A stretch of 6,816 nucleotides of DNA from a bacterium (GTDB lineage Bacteria; UBP14; UBA6098; B30-G16), in contig QNEG01000079.1 of assembly GCA_003645115.1 (NCBI GenBank), positions 1-6,816 on the forward strand, read 5' to 3'. Position 1 is the first letter of the stretch. Each line of letters opens with the position of its first letter. Both the position numbers and the translations under genes were made by a program. Below are positions 5,209 to 6,816 of the stretch, piece by piece. Under the pieces are notes generated by a model, which ran no database searches, was not told the DNA's origin, and worked only from the letters and a program-made list of their open reading frames with translations.

Positions 5209-6816
5209 ATGTTCAGCGCAAAATTGTCCGTTCCAAAACCATCGAATGAGCCGATTAAATCGTATGCACCGGGGAATCCCGAGACTGTAGCACTCAAGAA
5301 AGCTATCCAGGAATTAAAATCGCAGGAATTGGAGATACCATTGATAATCGGTGGGAAAGAAATTCGCACTGGCAATCTTGCGGAATGTCGTCCACCACAC
5401 CAGCATAGTCATTTATTGGCGAAGTATCATCAGGCGGGAGAGAAAGAAGTGCAGATGGCAATCGATGCCGCATTGGACGCATGGAAAACTTGGTCTGAAA
5501 TGCCCTGGGAGTCGAGATTATCTATATTCTTAAAAGCAGCCGAATTACTCGCCGGACCATGGAGATATAAACTCAATGCAGCCACTATGCTTTGCCAGAG
5601 TAAAAATCCATTTCAGGCGGAAATAGATAGTGCTTGCGAGCTAATCGATTTCTATCGTTTTAATCCATACTATGCGATGCAAATATACGAAGAACAACCA
5701 GAGAATAGCAGAGGTATCTGGAACTATTGCGAATATAGACCATTGGAAGGTTTCATATTTGCGGTGACTCCATTCAATTTCACTAGTATCGCAGGAAATT
5801 TGCCTACATCGCCAGTGATGATGGGAAATGTAGCACTTTGGAAACCTGCATCCAGCGCAGTATATAGCGCGTATTTTCTGATGAAAATGTGGCAGGAAGC
5901 TGGATTGCCAGATGGAGTAATAAACTTCATTCCCGGTCGAGGCAGTAAAGTAGGACCGATTGTGATGCCGAATCCTAATTTCGCTGGAGTCCATTTCACT
6001 GGTAGCACTGCGGTGTTCCAGAATATGTGGAAAACAATCGGAGAGAATATACATCGATATAAATCATATCCACGGATAGTAGGCGAAACCGGTGGAAAGG
6101 ATTTCGTATTTGTCCACCAATCTGCGGATGTGGATGAGACGGTTACCGCACTTATCCGTGGTGCGTTCGAATATCAGGGACAAAAATGTTCCGCAGCAAG
6201 CCGTGCATATATACCCAATAATCTATGGACGAAAATCAAGGACAGGATGCTTTCCGAAATCGAGACAATCAAAATGGGAACTGTGGAAGATTTCTCCAAT
6301 TTCTTTAATGCAGTTATCGATAGGTCGGCATATAATAGCATAAAAGAATACATCGATTTTGCGAAAGGTTCCGCCGATGCAGACATTATAATCGGTGGCA
6401 ACTGCGATGACAGTGAGGGATACTTTATCGAACCCACTGTAATTATTGCCAAGAAACCCGATTTCAAGACTATGAAGGAAGAGATATTCGGTCCGGTGCT
6501 CACTGTATATATCTACGACGAGGACAAATACGAGGAGACACTGGAATTGTGCGACAGAACGAGTATGTATGGGTTGACTGGCTCCATTTTCGCTCGAGAT
6601 CGCATAGCGGTGAATAAAGCAATAGTTGCGCTTCGTCATTCGGCAGGCAATTTTTATATAAACGACAAACCCACAGGCGCTGTGGTTGGACAACAACCAT
6701 TCGGTGGCGGTCGAGCATCGGGAACAAACGATAAAGCCGGCAGTAAAACAAACCTGATGCGATGGGTTAGTGTCAGGACTATCAAGGAAAATTTCGTTCC
6801 GCCGAAAGATTATCGA
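5209..6816 (+). CDS. pruA: L-glutamate gamma-semialdehyde (1-pyrroline-5-carboxylate) dehydrogenase, 3' end cut by window
   Basis: This NAD+-dependent ALDH4-type enzyme oxidises glutamate gamma-semialdehyde, formed from P5C, to glutamate, the second step of proline catabolism. The 536 residues present resemble the stand-alone mitochondrial ALDH4A1 type throughout, not the PutA fusion: an N-terminal NEPIKSYAPGNPE stretch (14-26), AEIDSACELIDFYRFN (about 138-153), TPFNFTS (187-193) with oxyanion Asn190, LWKP (210-213), GETGGKDF (292-299) with general base Glu293, YQGQKCSAASR (322-332) with nucleophile Cys327, EEIFGPVL (424-431), and the C-terminal GQQPFGGGRASGTNDK motif. All catalytic residues are intact. 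The open frame reaches the last base without a stop; comparison with relatives suggests fewer than about ten residues are missing. It starts 150 bases after the tilS operon with its own strong ribosome site, so it is probably a separate unit. A proline dehydrogenase partner is not in the window. No signal peptide is seen, so it should be cytoplasmic. Confidence 0.
   Translation, partial: MFSAKLSVPKPSNEPIKSYAPGNPETVALKKAIQELKSQELEIPLIIGGKEIRTGNLAECRPPHQHSHLLAKYHQAGEKEVQMAIDAALDAWKTWSEMPWESRLSIFLKAAELLAGPWRYKLNAATMLCQSKNPFQAEIDSACELIDFYRFNPYYAMQIYEEQPENSRGIWNYCEYRPLEGFIFAVTPFNFTSIAGNLPTSPVMMGNVALWKPASSAVYSAYFLMKMWQEAGLPDGVINFIPGRGSKVGPIVMPNPNFAGVHFTGSTAVFQNMWKTIGENIHRYKSYPRIVGETGGKDFVFVHQSADVDETVTALIRGAFEYQGQKCSAASRAYIPNNLWTKIKDRMLSEIETIKMGTVEDFSNFFNAVIDRSAYNSIKEYIDFAKGSADADIIIGGNCDDSEGYFIEPTVIIAKKPDFKTMKEEIFGPVLTVYIYDEDKYEETLELCDRTSMYGLTGSIFARDRIAVNKAIVALRHSAGNFYINDKPTGAVVGQQPFGGGRASGTNDKAGSKTNLMRWVSVRTIKENFVPPKDYR

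Noticed and set aside
5123..5290. A 55-codon plus-strand frame with a basic start and hydrophobic stretch (MKINSLRMYLILSNLFFLLV), overlapping the pruA start out of frame; a possible leader peptide or small membrane protein.
   Set aside because: It has no good ribosome site and it runs 82 bases into the conserved pruA N-terminus. AT-rich DNA readily encodes hydrophobic stretches by chance. Conservation in relatives would be needed to revive it.
5641..6008. Overlapping minus-strand open frames opposite pruA.
   Set aside because: The plus strand encodes an unbroken P5C dehydrogenase with all catalytic motifs; the antisense frames have no domain-like content.

Overview
The window is a stretch of bacterial chromosome, about 40% GC by eye, with housekeeping and metabolic genes. 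It holds five protein-coding genes, all intact except the last, which runs off the right edge. I see no rRNA, tRNA, CRISPR array, insertion sequence or phage gene. The lineage cannot be fixed from the sequence. A stand-alone, mitochondrial-type (ALDH4A1-like) glutamate semialdehyde dehydrogenase, good Shine-Dalgarno sites and sigma70-like promoter hexamers would fit an AT-rich Gram-negative group such as the FCB assemblage and its uncultured relatives, but this is a weak inference.

Layout. (1) Positions 18-1361, minus strand: a WbpA-type UDP-N-acetyl-glucosamine 6-dehydrogenase for surface polysaccharide precursors. (2) Positions 1362-1509: a compact divergent promoter region. A minus-strand promoter and strong ribosome site serve the dehydrogenase. 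A near-consensus plus-strand promoter lies so close to the tilS start that its mRNA would be leaderless or almost so. (3) Positions 1510-5058, plus strand: a tightly coupled three-gene operon of tilS (tRNA-Ile lysidine synthase) and two different CNNM/CorC-type (DUF21) membrane proteins, with 4-base and 8-base gene overlaps. (4) Positions 5059-5208: an intergenic gap with no clear terminator, ending in a strong ribosome site. (5) Positions 5209 to the right edge, plus strand: L-glutamate gamma-semialdehyde (P5C) dehydrogenase, missing only its last few residues.

How the genes fit together. The three operon genes are co-transcribed and probably translationally coupled. The two DUF21 proteins are complementary: the first keeps the canonical polar motifs of the transmembrane domain but ends after its CBS pair, whereas the second has altered motifs but carries the C-terminal CorC/HlyC domain. 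They may work as a heteromeric Mg2+ transporter or sensor. The flanking genes (sugar nucleotide oxidation, proline/glutamate catabolism) have no obvious link to this operon.

I found no clearly new system. The points most worth checking are the near-leaderless tilS promoter, the asymmetric DUF21 pair, and a strong shortage of GATC and GGCC sites that hints at restriction-modification pressure.
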